A stretch of DNA of 64,000 bases from Candidatus Obscuribacterales bacterium. Its GTDB lineage: Bacteria; Cyanobacteriota; Vampirovibrionia; Obscuribacterales; Obscuribacteraceae. Of this stretch, positions 48,770 through 56,420 are shown piece by piece. Below the pieces are notes generated by a model. The model was not told where the DNA came from and did not search any database. It was given only the letters and a program-made list of their open reading frames with translations. How positions within the stretch are numbered: position 1 is the first letter of the stretch; each line of letters starts with the position of its first letter. The translations under genes were made by a program, and so were the position numbers. The stretch spans positions 558,001 to 622,000 of the forward strand of contig JAIEOQ010000008.1 of NCBI GenBank assembly GCA_019750335.1, given 5' to 3'.

Positions 48770-50533
48770 ATGAATTGGGAACTTCTGGCAATCGCTTTGG
48801 CGGTTGTCGGTGTTGTTTGCACGGTGTTTGTTACCGTCCGGCGTGTTAGACATTGGCAAAGAGAAGGAGCGAAACTAAGCGATGCTGCCTACACGGCTCC
48901 AGAAGCTAATTGGATCGCTCGCTTCTGTCGATTAGCTTGCGGTAAGATTTTCGCTTTCTTATTCCTCGGACGCATACGCATTTTCAACGCCAAAGCCCGA
49001 AAGACAAAGGGGCGCTTCCTCGTTGTTTTCAATCATCAGACAGAGCGCGATGCGCTAGTTATGCTTCGCTCACTCGGTATGTTGCGTTTCCGCTACATGA
49101 TCGATCTTTCACAAGTTGGCGGTTGGAGAGCCGCGCTAGCCGCGTGGACCGGCGCCATACCCGTGGACTTCGACAGCAATCCCGGTATCGCCGCTCGTAA
49201 AGCAATTCGCTGCCTGCAAAATGAAGAGGGGACGTCCCTTGTTCTGTTTCCTCAAGGAAAGTTAGTGCGCAACAACGATTTGAAGCGCGAAGACTTCCAT
49301 GCCGGCATGTTGATGATCGGCAAGCAAGCACAAAAGAAAAGCAAAGAACCTTTCTACATTTTGCCCGGGGCGATTCATTACGACCGCAATCCGAAAACCC
49401 GGACTCTTCTGCACAAAGCACTCAATCTGATTACTTTCGGAATGTTCCGCTTTCGCCATTGGTTCGGCGAAACTACCAGCGGCGCTACCATCGTTTTTGG
49501 CGAGCCGATCCCGATGGAAAGTATTGCCGATAACCTGGAAGCAGGGATGGACGTGGTTTACCGCGAGATCAAAACACTTTCGACTCAAGCCGAAGAGACT
49601 GATCTGCAAGAAGCAGCCCGCCCGCGACGTTGGTTTTTGCGTCCGATCTGCTTGTTGAGTCGCATTTATCACGGCTTTTTCGAACACGAGATTATGACTC
49701 GCGCTTCATCTGTCGCCTTCTGCGCAATGATGGCAACTGTGCCGCTGTTAGCGCTTATGGTCAGCGTCGCCGTTCAATTCTTGCCGAATCTGGCAAACGG
49801 CGGCAAAGATCAATCGGTCGGTATCGGCAATTTGACGGTAGGACAGTTTGAGTCCACCTTGAAAATGATCTTCCCCGAAGAAGCTTATCGTGTGATTCAC
49901 GAACAGATTATCGCCTTACAGACACAACCGCGCTTGCTGACTATTTCAATCGGTTTGGCGGTGACTTTCTGGACGGCGTCAAGTTTGTACGTGGCGATCA
50001 TGGATGCTCTCAACCGCATTTATGGCTCACAAGAGACACGTTCGTTCATCTTCGTGCGTTTGACCGCCATGCTGATGACCATCGTGCAAACGGTGATTCT
50101 AATCAGCTCGATGCTGGTTATCGTTACTTGGCCGCAAATCCAAATCGCCTTTGGCTTGGATTCCACGGCAACCCACGCTATCGACTTGGTAAAGTGGGGT
50201 GCCATCGGCTTTATGATCATGCTCACTTACGCTCTCTGGTTTCGAGTTGGACCGGCATCATATCAACAACGCAGCTTGTTCACTTACGGCGGATTCTTTG
50301 GCTCTCTTGCCTTTATCGTAGTCTGTATGGGTTTTCGCACTTATGTGCAGAACTTTGCGGCTTACGAAAAGACTTACGGGTCTTTGGGCGGTGTCATGGC
50401 TCTGCTGCTCTGGTACTGGCTGAGTAGCTTAGTGCTTTTGCTGGCTGCCGAAATCAATCGCGTGATTGAGCTGATGCGGGCGGAACGTTCATCGTTCCGC
50501 CTGGCAAGCCTTCCTCAGAAGGAAAGCGTTTAG
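48770..50533 (+). CDS. Fusion of a PlsC-type acyltransferase with a YihY/BrkB membrane domain
   Basis: The 587-residue protein joins two modules. The N-terminal part, after a membrane anchor (residues 5-24), is a glycerophospholipid acyltransferase with the HX4D motif in NHQTERD (His89, Asp94) and the phosphate-binding FPQGK (160-164). The second part (about residues 290-565) is a YihY/virulence-factor BrkB domain with several membrane helices and the signature GSLGGVMALLLWYWLS. The acyltransferase would transfer an acyl chain to a lysophospholipid; the role of YihY domains is unclear. The synthetase partner is the divergent gene upstream. The ATG has AAGGAG upstream. Confidence 0.88.
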   Translation: MNWELLAIALAVVGVVCTVFVTVRRVRHWQREGAKLSDAAYTAPEANWIARFCRLACGKIFAFLFLGRIRIFNAKARKTKGRFLVVFNHQTERDALVMLRSLGMLRFRYMIDLSQVGGWRAALAAWTGAIPVDFDSNPGIAARKAIRCLQNEEGTSLVLFPQGKLVRNNDLKREDFHAGMLMIGKQAQKKSKEPFYILPGAIHYDRNPKTRTLLHKALNLITFGMFRFRHWFGETTSGATIVFGEPIPMESIADNLEAGMDVVYREIKTLSTQAEETDLQEAARPRRWFLRPICLLSRIYHGFFEHEIMTRASSVAFCAMMATVPLLALMVSVAVQFLPNLANGGKDQSVGIGNLTVGQFESTLKMIFPEEAYRVIHEQIIALQTQPRLLTISIGLAVTFWTASSLYVAIMDALNRIYGSQETRSFIFVRLTAMLMTIVQTVILISSMLVIVTWPQIQIAFGLDSTATHAIDLVKWGAIGFMIMLTYALWFRVGPASYQQRSLFTYGGFFGSLAFIVVCMGFRTYVQNFAAYEKTYGSLGGVMALLLWYWLSSLVLLLAAEINRVIELMRAERSSFRLASLPQKESV

Positions 50534-50588
50534 CACTGTCCTTTGCTACGTTTCCCCGTAACTCACTTTCAGAGAAAACAAAATATTT

Positions 50589-51068
50589 ATGGCTACTCAA
50601 CGAAGATTAGGCATGGTCGGCTGCGGTACTCCCGAAATCATGCTCCAAAGCCAGATCCGGCAGGCGCTCAGTCGCTTCGAGGGCGTCATTCGCATCAACT
50701 TCAAGAACGACAAGACAGTCGTCGTGCACGTCGCCACCGAAGCCTACGGCGAAGCTCTGCCCAAAACCTGCCACCGCCGCAAAGTTCTTTATGTGGTCGC
50801 CGGGGGTCCGACCAAGAAGGATGCTCAGCCGCCGAAGCCGGCTCCTTGCCTGATCGGTAACAACAGCCCGGCCGAAAAGGCGACGCGAGACAAGATCCGC
50901 AAGCGCCTGAGAAGGTGCAATGGCGTGTCCGGCATCATCTTCAAGGGCCGCACCGAAGTCGAGGTGCGCGTCAAAACCAAGGCCGACGGCGAAGCTCTGC
51001 CGAAGACCTGCCAAGGCCGCAAGGTGTCTTACAAGGTCTTGAGTCCGTCGCGGAAACAGCTTCACTAA
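50589..51068 (+). CDS. Small basic protein with two internal repeats
   Basis: The 159-residue protein contains two copies of a unit of about 50 residues (residues 21-72 and 98-150). Each reads IRxxLxRxxGVxxIxFK, then a V-x-V strand and GEALPKTC...RKVxYxV. The order resembles the beta-alpha-beta of a small ferredoxin-like (heavy-metal-associated-type) fold, but no CxxC metal site is present. A Lys/Pro-rich linker joins the copies. The start ATG has only a weak ribosome site. Function unknown. Confidence 0.75.
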   Translation: MATQRRLGMVGCGTPEIMLQSQIRQALSRFEGVIRINFKNDKTVVVHVATEAYGEALPKTCHRRKVLYVVAGGPTKKDAQPPKPAPCLIGNNSPAEKATRDKIRKRLRRCNGVSGIIFKGRTEVEVRVKTKADGEALPKTCQGRKVSYKVLSPSRKQLH

Positions 51069-51148
51069 GGAAGCTGAGAAGAAAAGCGCGTTACGTTTGC
51101 AGTGATTTAGCGCGCAAATTACAATCCGCATTTTTAGTCCGACAGCCG

Positions 51149-51198
51149 TGACATAGCGCTGCGAGTGTGTCTTCACAGAAGACGGCAGCGCTATGTCA
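51149..51198. other. Inverted repeat, possible hairpin
   Basis: A perfect 14-bp inverted repeat (51149-51162 with 51185-51198) with a 22-nt loop is present downstream of the repeat-protein gene. No T tract follows on the plus strand, so its role as a terminator is doubtful. Confidence 0.55.
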
Positions 51199-51317
51199 AA
51201 CCGGCAAAACCGGATCGTGGCCAATTCCACGACCATGTTTCGGTTTCAGCGTAGGTACATTGCCAGACTCGGGGTCTGTGCTTGCGCTCTTAATACCGGG
51301 TCAAGTTAGGAAAACAC

Positions 51318-52052
51318 ATGTTTACTCATCATCAATTCATCAACACCAGCATTACGGCGTTCCTCCAATCCCTTGCTCCGCAGTACGCATTGCTGGATCA
51401 AGCGCGTGCCGATGCCGAAGAAGCCAAAGCCGCTCACAATCAGACTTTGAGCGAGTGGAGCGATGCTCAAACCGCTCGCAAGGGACGAGACAAGGAAAAG
51501 GCCGAAGCGCACATTTCGGCAATTTTGCGCGTCCGGGCTGCGCGGACACCGCTCTACGAAGGTCTTGTCGCCATGCGGCGCTTTCTTTTGAAGAGCAAGG
51601 AGCTGGTCAAATGCAAGGTCGATCCGTCGGACTACGATAAGTGGTATCAATCGCAGATCGAGCGCCACAACTTTGTCTGCGCGGAACAGCTCCTGATCAA
51701 GTCCTTTCATACCTATCAGCGGTTGATCGAGCTTCAGCCGGCATTTCCACCGGAACTGCTGACTCGCCTGGAAAGCAACTTCGCCAAAGCAACCACTCGT
51801 TTCGAAACCAAGATTCCGGAGCTACCGAACAATCTGAGAAGCGACTTCGATCGTGCTGTCGCCGATTTGATGGTCCGGCTGATTGCGGAAGGCACTTATC
51901 ACGACAACTTCTATCACTTTGACATTGAAGCGGAGACGTCTGAGGTAGTCGACGCCGCCATCGAGAATCTGAGCGGTGGTTACTGGAACTTCAAGCGTGA
52001 CGGCAACGAAGAGATCGAAGCCACACGCAAGGATAAGAAAAAGAAGTCCTAG
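51318..52052 (+). CDS. Helical protein, unknown function
   Basis: The 244-residue protein is helical throughout and charged, with a likely coiled coil at about residues 25-70. Its tail is Lys-rich (RKDKKKKS). It has no signal peptide and no known motif. The start ATG at 51318 has GTTAGG upstream. It sits before a terminator and the FtsH-like gene. A similar helical protein lies at 56421-57611, but relatedness cannot be shown by eye. Confidence 0.75.
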   Translation: MFTHHQFINTSITAFLQSLAPQYALLDQARADAEEAKAAHNQTLSEWSDAQTARKGRDKEKAEAHISAILRVRAARTPLYEGLVAMRRFLLKSKELVKCKVDPSDYDKWYQSQIERHNFVCAEQLLIKSFHTYQRLIELQPAFPPELLTRLESNFAKATTRFETKIPELPNNLRSDFDRAVADLMVRLIAEGTYHDNFYHFDIEAETSEVVDAAIENLSGGYWNFKRDGNEEIEATRKDKKKKS

Positions 52053-52069
52053 TCGTTTTGGCAGCGACG

Positions 52070-52102
52070 AACGAGGACCGGCTGCTCGTGCCGGTCCTCG
52101 TT
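52070..52102 (+). terminator. Probable terminator
   Basis: A perfect 13-bp GC-rich stem (52070-52082 with 52090-52102) follows the helical-protein gene. Its 3' tract is short in T (TTCTAACC). Confidence 0.7.
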
Positions 52103-52255
52103 CTAACCATAACAGCAAAGGCGAGAAATCGCCCATCGCACGAAAAATCACTCAAGGGCTTCAGGCGGGGCTCTTGATTGGAATTTGTTGGGGCAAACCA
52201 ATCAAAGCTTTCGGTTGTTGACGAAAGCATCCACCTCCTTTCTACGGGTACCATC

Positions 52256-54334
52256 ATGACGAGGCTTAAAAGATTTGTTTTGAATGTTTGGTCAAGAATC
52301 AGCCGCTTATTGACGGCGGCAAAAAATTGCATCCTCAGTCTGCCGACGGCGCTGAAAAACAGCTCAACCTACACCCGGATCGCGCTGCCGATTTGGCTCG
52401 CCGCCGCGGTCATGTTCAGCTTGACTTATTACGGCGTCTTCGATACTAAGCTCCCGCAGCGGCCGGCCACAGCCGCCAAGCTGCAAAATTTACCTCCGGA
52501 TCGGCTGGAAAAGATCATTGCCGAACAGCCGACGCAGATTAGCAGCATTACCTTTTACGAAGGGCTGAACGACGCCATCGTTTACGGCAACTGGAAAGAG
52601 TTGAACGGTTATCTTGTCGCTAACGTGGATAAAGCCAAGCTCTTACCCAGGTTGGATGCAGCAGCGATCAAGCATGATACCCAGCCGGCCGACGTGAAAA
52701 CGATACTTCCGGACTGGGTGACGATGATAAACATGCTTCTCGGCATAGGCAGCGCCATAGTTTTGATGGGTTACGTCATCCGCCGGCAAAATCGGGTCAA
52801 CCAGCAGTACTGGAGCGACCCGATCGACGACTCCGACCCGGAAGCGCGGCGATTGTCTTACAACGCCCCGCAAGGCAAGGACATGAGCGCGAAGCCCGCA
52901 GGAGAGCCGCTCACCTGGGATGACGTTGCCGGCAACCCGGAAGCGATCAATCGTTTCCGGCGCATCGAACGCTTCATCAAGTTCGCCGCCTGGTTTAAAC
53001 TCTGCGGCGCCAGAACCCCGAAAGGTATTCTGCTTGTCGGTCCTCCCGGTACCGGCAAAACGCTTTTGGTGAAAATTTTGGCTTGGGTGTGTGGTTGTAA
53101 CTTCTTGCAAGTGTCCGGTTCGGACTTCGAAGAACGTTTGGTTGGTGTCGGCGCTTCGCGCTGGCGGAAGATGGTCAAAAAAGCCGTCGACATGTGGAAA
53201 GAGAACGGCAAGCTGACCATTGTTTTTATCGACGAAGTCGAATGTATCGCTAAGAAGCGCGGTGAGCGTGAGCACACCGAAACTTTGACAGCGATGCTTA
53301 CCAGCATCGACGGTTTTGCCAGTTGCCCAGGCTTGATCTTCCTGGCGGCCACCAACCACCCGGAAGTGCTTGATCCGGCTTTCATCCGCCCCGGACGCTT
53401 CGGCGATCGGGTCAACATCGATCTGCCGGACATGGCTGCGCGCATGGAGATCCTCAAGATCAAAGTGCGCAAGTTGCATTTGCACGACAATGTGAACTTG
53501 CAAGAAATTGCCCGTCGCACCAATGGTTTTAGCGGAGCCGAACTCGAACAGGTATGCAATGAAGCAGCCACTATGATGGCCGAGCGCATGCTGCCTCAGA
53601 TCGAGGAGGAGGGTCTGGAGGGCGAAGCCTTGGAGCAACTTCCTCGCATTGTAATGCAGGAAGATCTCCATCGTGCCGTTGAATATGTGCAAATGGGCGA
53701 TGAACTTTTGTCGCGCATGGCCAGCCAAACCGCTGAAGACAGGCGTAACACCGAGATTCACGAAGCAGGACACGCTTACATCAACCACAAGGTTGGTGGA
53801 CCGCCGCCGGTAGCTGTATCACGAGTGATCCGTCAAAAGTCGCTGGGCGTCTTTAGCTTCGCCGAAGACAAAGACATCAGCGGTTACACGGACAAGCAAT
53901 TGCTCGGGCGAATTAAGGTGATGCTTGCCGGTCGGCTTGCCACGGAGCTTTTGCTCAATGGCTGCCGCGACACCGGACCGAGCGAAGACTTCCGTATGGC
54001 CAGCCGCATTGCTCGCCAAATGGTCGGCATTTACGGTATGTCGGAAGAGTTCGGTTACGGTTCGATCGCACTCAACGAGCAGGGCATGCCGGTGCCCGGT
54101 CAGCTCAGCGCCTGGTTGCATGAAAAGTTCGACAAGGCTTGGAGCAAAATTCTCGATGACTGCAAAACCGAGGCCACCAAGCTTATAAACGAAGGCAAGG
54201 AGTTCATCGAAAAACTTGCCGACGCCATGGATACCCACGAAAAGCTTTACGGCGACGAGATCACTCGTATCTGCAACGGAGAAGATCCGGCTGCGGTTCT
54301 GGCTGATCGCGAAGCCGTTAAAGTAGCTGATTAA
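52256..54334 (+). CDS. Divergent FtsH-like AAA zinc protease
   Basis: The 692-residue protein has the FtsH architecture. Membrane helices at about residues 44-61 and 153-175 flank a roughly 90-residue extracytoplasmic part. The AAA module has Walker A GPPGTGKT (262-269), Walker B IVFIDE (322-327), the pore-loop position LVGVGA (FtsH has FVGVGA) and the arginine-finger region RPGRFGDR. The M41 peptidase has HEAGH (502-506) and a third ligand near Asp578. It should degrade membrane and soluble proteins. Standard FtsH has no LVG and its intermembrane part is different, so this is an extra, specialised copy. No gene symbol is given because of that. Confidence 0.9.
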   Translation: MTRLKRFVLNVWSRISRLLTAAKNCILSLPTALKNSSTYTRIALPIWLAAAVMFSLTYYGVFDTKLPQRPATAAKLQNLPPDRLEKIIAEQPTQISSITFYEGLNDAIVYGNWKELNGYLVANVDKAKLLPRLDAAAIKHDTQPADVKTILPDWVTMINMLLGIGSAIVLMGYVIRRQNRVNQQYWSDPIDDSDPEARRLSYNAPQGKDMSAKPAGEPLTWDDVAGNPEAINRFRRIERFIKFAAWFKLCGARTPKGILLVGPPGTGKTLLVKILAWVCGCNFLQVSGSDFEERLVGVGASRWRKMVKKAVDMWKENGKLTIVFIDEVECIAKKRGEREHTETLTAMLTSIDGFASCPGLIFLAATNHPEVLDPAFIRPGRFGDRVNIDLPDMAARMEILKIKVRKLHLHDNVNLQEIARRTNGFSGAELEQVCNEAATMMAERMLPQIEEEGLEGEALEQLPRIVMQEDLHRAVEYVQMGDELLSRMASQTAEDRRNTEIHEAGHAYINHKVGGPPPVAVSRVIRQKSLGVFSFAEDKDISGYTDKQLLGRIKVMLAGRLATELLLNGCRDTGPSEDFRMASRIARQMVGIYGMSEEFGYGSIALNEQGMPVPGQLSAWLHEKFDKAWSKILDDCKTEATKLINEGKEFIEKLADAMDTHEKLYGDEITRICNGEDPAAVLADREAVKVAD

Positions 54335-54355
54335 CAACACTGTCTTTTGTTAGGG

Positions 54356-54395
54356 TGGGTGCGGCTCGCACGTTGCGAGCCGCACCCAGAGTTTT
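54356..54395 (+). terminator. Terminator of the FtsH-like gene
   Basis: A perfect 15-bp GC-rich stem (54356-54370 with 54374-54388) with a 3-nt loop is followed by GAGTTTT. Confidence 0.8.
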
Positions 54396-54419
54396 CATCA
54401 TTTGAGAAAGGTTAGCCTC

Positions 54420-54707
54420 GTGGTCTCTCTACTCACTCACTTGGTCGTACTTGCTGTCATTATCGGCTTTTTACATCTCTGGCACCGCACTTCACCGGCC
54501 GAAGGTTCCGGCTGGGCATTGTTTGCCGCCGTCGTCATCGCTCTTACGGTAAGAAGCCACAACCCAAACGCCGGGCTTGTTTTCTATGGTGCTTTGGCTG
54601 CGGCTTTTGGCTATACGTGGCACATAGCACGTGAAAAAGCTGACAGCGGCTGGGTTTTGGTCGGCTGCATTCTCGCGGCCGTCAGTACTATCAGCCTTTT
54701 GACGTAG
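54420..54707 (+). CDS. Small membrane protein with GTG start
   Basis: The 95-residue protein has three to four short hydrophobic helices and ends in ILAAVSTISLLT. I take GTG 54420 (GAAAGG at 9 bp) as the start rather than TTG 54402. It lies after the FtsH-like gene and its terminator. It may be a substrate or partner, but that is only inference. No family is recognised. Confidence 0.68.
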   Translation: MVSLLTHLVVLAVIIGFLHLWHRTSPAEGSGWALFAAVVIALTVRSHNPNAGLVFYGALAAAFGYTWHIAREKADSGWVLVGCILAAVSTISLLT

Positions 54708-54734
54708 AGCAGCTCCTTGCATATATCATCTGAA

Positions 54735-54780
54735 AAGAGAGCGCCGAATAAAAATACTCGGCGCTCTCTTTGCTTTTATT
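54735..54780 (+). terminator. Rho-independent terminator
   Basis: A perfect 13-bp stem (54735-54747 with 54758-54770) is followed by a T-rich tract (TGCTTTTATT). Confidence 0.9.
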
Positions 54781-54841
54781 CCCAAACCGGATGAAAGCCG
54801 ACGTTCGGCTGAAACGGAAAGGAACACCTTACCAAGAAAGA

Positions 54842-54874
54842 GAGAGTTCAGAATGCTTAAAGCATCAGCAACTC
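54842..54874 (+). repeat. 33-bp direct repeat, copy 1
   Basis: The bases from GAGAGTTCAGA through the first codons of the 69-residue gene (ATG at 54853) recur exactly at 55074-55106. The copy includes the ribosome-binding region and ATGCTTAAAGCAT, a 6-bp inverted repeat around a central A that contains the start codon. Confidence 0.9.
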
Positions 54875-55062
54875 AACCCGCGTCGCAAACTCGCCCCCCG
54901 ATCCACTTCGCCATCGTCTACGCGCCCGGCGGCGGCACCGTTGAAGACGATTGGCAAGCTCATCTGGCACAAGCCCGTAAAACCGGCTGTCCGACTTGCT
55001 GCATCTCGCCTGACGTCAGCTCCGCTTTCAATCTGTCGAAAGCCATGGGACTTGATCTCTAA
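54853..55062 (+). CDS. Short partial paralog of the next gene's N-terminus
   Basis: The 69-residue protein starts with the same seven residues (MLKASAT) as its neighbour. Its later part W-x-x-H-x-x-x-A-(R/C)-x-(T/N)GC-x-x-C-x-I-x-P aligns with residues 65-83 of that protein. It has the Cys/His spacing of a small metal site but lacks the Com-like zinc finger and the DJ-1 domain. It probably arose by tandem duplication and loss. It could be a decoy or regulator of the larger protein, but may be decaying. Confidence 0.65.
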   Translation: MLKASATQPASQTRPPIHFAIVYAPGGGTVEDDWQAHLAQARKTGCPTCCISPDVSSAFNLSKAMGLDL

Positions 55063-55073
55063 CAGCAAGAAAG

Positions 55074-55106
55074 GAGAGTTCAGAATGCTTAAAGCATCAG
55101 CAACTC
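55074..55106 (+). repeat. 33-bp direct repeat, copy 2
   Basis: This is the second, identical copy; here the start codon is at 55085. The shared leader and start region would allow common translational control of the two genes. Confidence 0.9.
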
Positions 55107-56197
55107 CACAAACCGGCCTGACAAACGAGGTCCGCTGCTGCAATCCCGATTGCGGCAAACTCTTGGCCAAAGGCAACGAAATCAAATGTCGTTGCGGCAC
55201 TTGCACCACCCGCACTGAGATTCGCCTTCATTTTTATCCTGGCACAGTACTTGGCGGCGGCAGCATGGAAGCCGCTTGGCAAAAACATTTTTCCGATGCT
55301 TGCAAAAATGGCTGCGAACAATGCGGTATTAAACCAGGCGAAACAATCACAAACAGATTCATCATCCAAGGCGAACGCGCCTGGCGCATCGAAAACAGCA
55401 ACTCCCAAACCAACACCTCATCCCAAACTCAAGGTTCTCCTATTTTGTCCGCAACCACGACTGCCACGACTACTCCAGCAGCTCCCAAAGCCATTACCGG
55501 TTCCCATGACCTTGCCGCTTTGTACACTCCCGTACCGGCAAGCCTGGATACAATCGGCACTGACTATAAGCTGCCTGAGTTTGCCGCGGCGGATCCGCAG
55601 TGGCTCGCCGGCAAACGAGTGTTGGTAATCAGCGCCGACGGTCCGGAGCTGCCCGAGATTCATGTGCCGATGGCTTACCTGAAAGAGCGCGGCGCCGAAG
55701 TTAAACTTGCCGGACAAGATTGGATCTTTCAGTGGCGTACGCCGGCGGCGCACATCGTGCTTGCCGAATGGCTTTCTGACCGGGTTTGCGTCAAAGCAGA
55801 CCTGCGTCTTTCCGACGTACGGGTCGAAGACTACGATGCTGTGTTCATTCCGGGCGGTGCCTGGAACCCGGACATGCTGCGCACCGACGAGCAAGCCTTG
55901 CGCATCGTGCGCGAAGCTCATACTAAAGAACTGCTTGTTGTCAGCCTTTGCCATGGTCCGCAAGTGATTATCAACGCCGCCTTTGATGCGCCGGAGGGAC
56001 AGAAGAACTTCCCGAACATCGGCGTGCATATCACAGGTACCGGCAGCATTCGCCGCGATCTGAAGAACGCCGGCTTCGTCGTTCATAACGATAAAGCCAC
56101 GGTTTACGATGAAAGCGCGTGTTTGCTCACAGCTCGCGATCCCAACGATCTGGGACCGCTTTGCGAAAAATTCGGCGAGCTTTTGAAAAAGCGTTAA
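55085..56197 (+). CDS. Com-like zinc finger plus DJ-1/PfpI-type domain
   Basis: The 370-residue protein has an N-terminal Cys-rich finger (Cys18, Cys23, Cys35, Cys40 among others) in the pattern RC-x-x-x-C-x-KLLAK-x-x-x-IKC-x-C, like phage Mu Com. A short Cys pair (GCEQC, about 76-80) and a Thr/Ala-rich linker follow. From residue 176 comes a DJ-1/PfpI domain with the acidic residue in PELPEIH and the nucleophile elbow SLCHGPQ (Cys289). The family includes protein/nucleic-acid deglycases, proteases and stress proteins. The combination is unusual. The strong AAGGAGAG ribosome site decides the ATG at 55085. Confidence 0.86.
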   Translation: MLKASATPQTGLTNEVRCCNPDCGKLLAKGNEIKCRCGTCTTRTEIRLHFYPGTVLGGGSMEAAWQKHFSDACKNGCEQCGIKPGETITNRFIIQGERAWRIENSNSQTNTSSQTQGSPILSATTTATTTPAAPKAITGSHDLAALYTPVPASLDTIGTDYKLPEFAAADPQWLAGKRVLVISADGPELPEIHVPMAYLKERGAEVKLAGQDWIFQWRTPAAHIVLAEWLSDRVCVKADLRLSDVRVEDYDAVFIPGGAWNPDMLRTDEQALRIVREAHTKELLVVSLCHGPQVIINAAFDAPEGQKNFPNIGVHITGTGSIRRDLKNAGFVVHNDKATVYDESACLLTARDPNDLGPLCEKFGELLKKR

Positions 56198-56214
56198 GCC
56201 GTTAATTGTTCGTA

Positions 56215-56257
56215 CAAGACAGTGCTGTTTAGGCGGCAGCACTGTCTTGCTTATTTT
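56215..56257 (+). terminator. Rho-independent terminator
   Basis: A perfect 13-bp stem (56215-56227 with 56237-56249) is followed by CTTATTTT. Confidence 0.92.
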
Positions 56258-56420
56258 CTGAATTTGACTCTTTTGCCCACTTTGAGCTTCTCGATCCAGT
56301 AAACGGATCCTGCGGCTTTACGGTCAAAACAGTCTTGTCGGACACATGCGCTCCATCGTCTGGGCAAACGCGTCTGTGTCCTTAAAATCTCAATGCTCAG
56401 ACAAAATGACAGGTATTTTT

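Noticed and set aside
52643-53788. 381-codon minus-strand open frame
   Set aside because: Antisense to the FtsH-like gene, with no ribosome site or domain.
54842-55106. Two 33-bp direct repeats as part of a CRISPR array
   Set aside because: Only two copies, spaced by 199 bp, lying over start codons; the spacing and coding content do not fit CRISPR. No CRISPR array was seen anywhere in the window.
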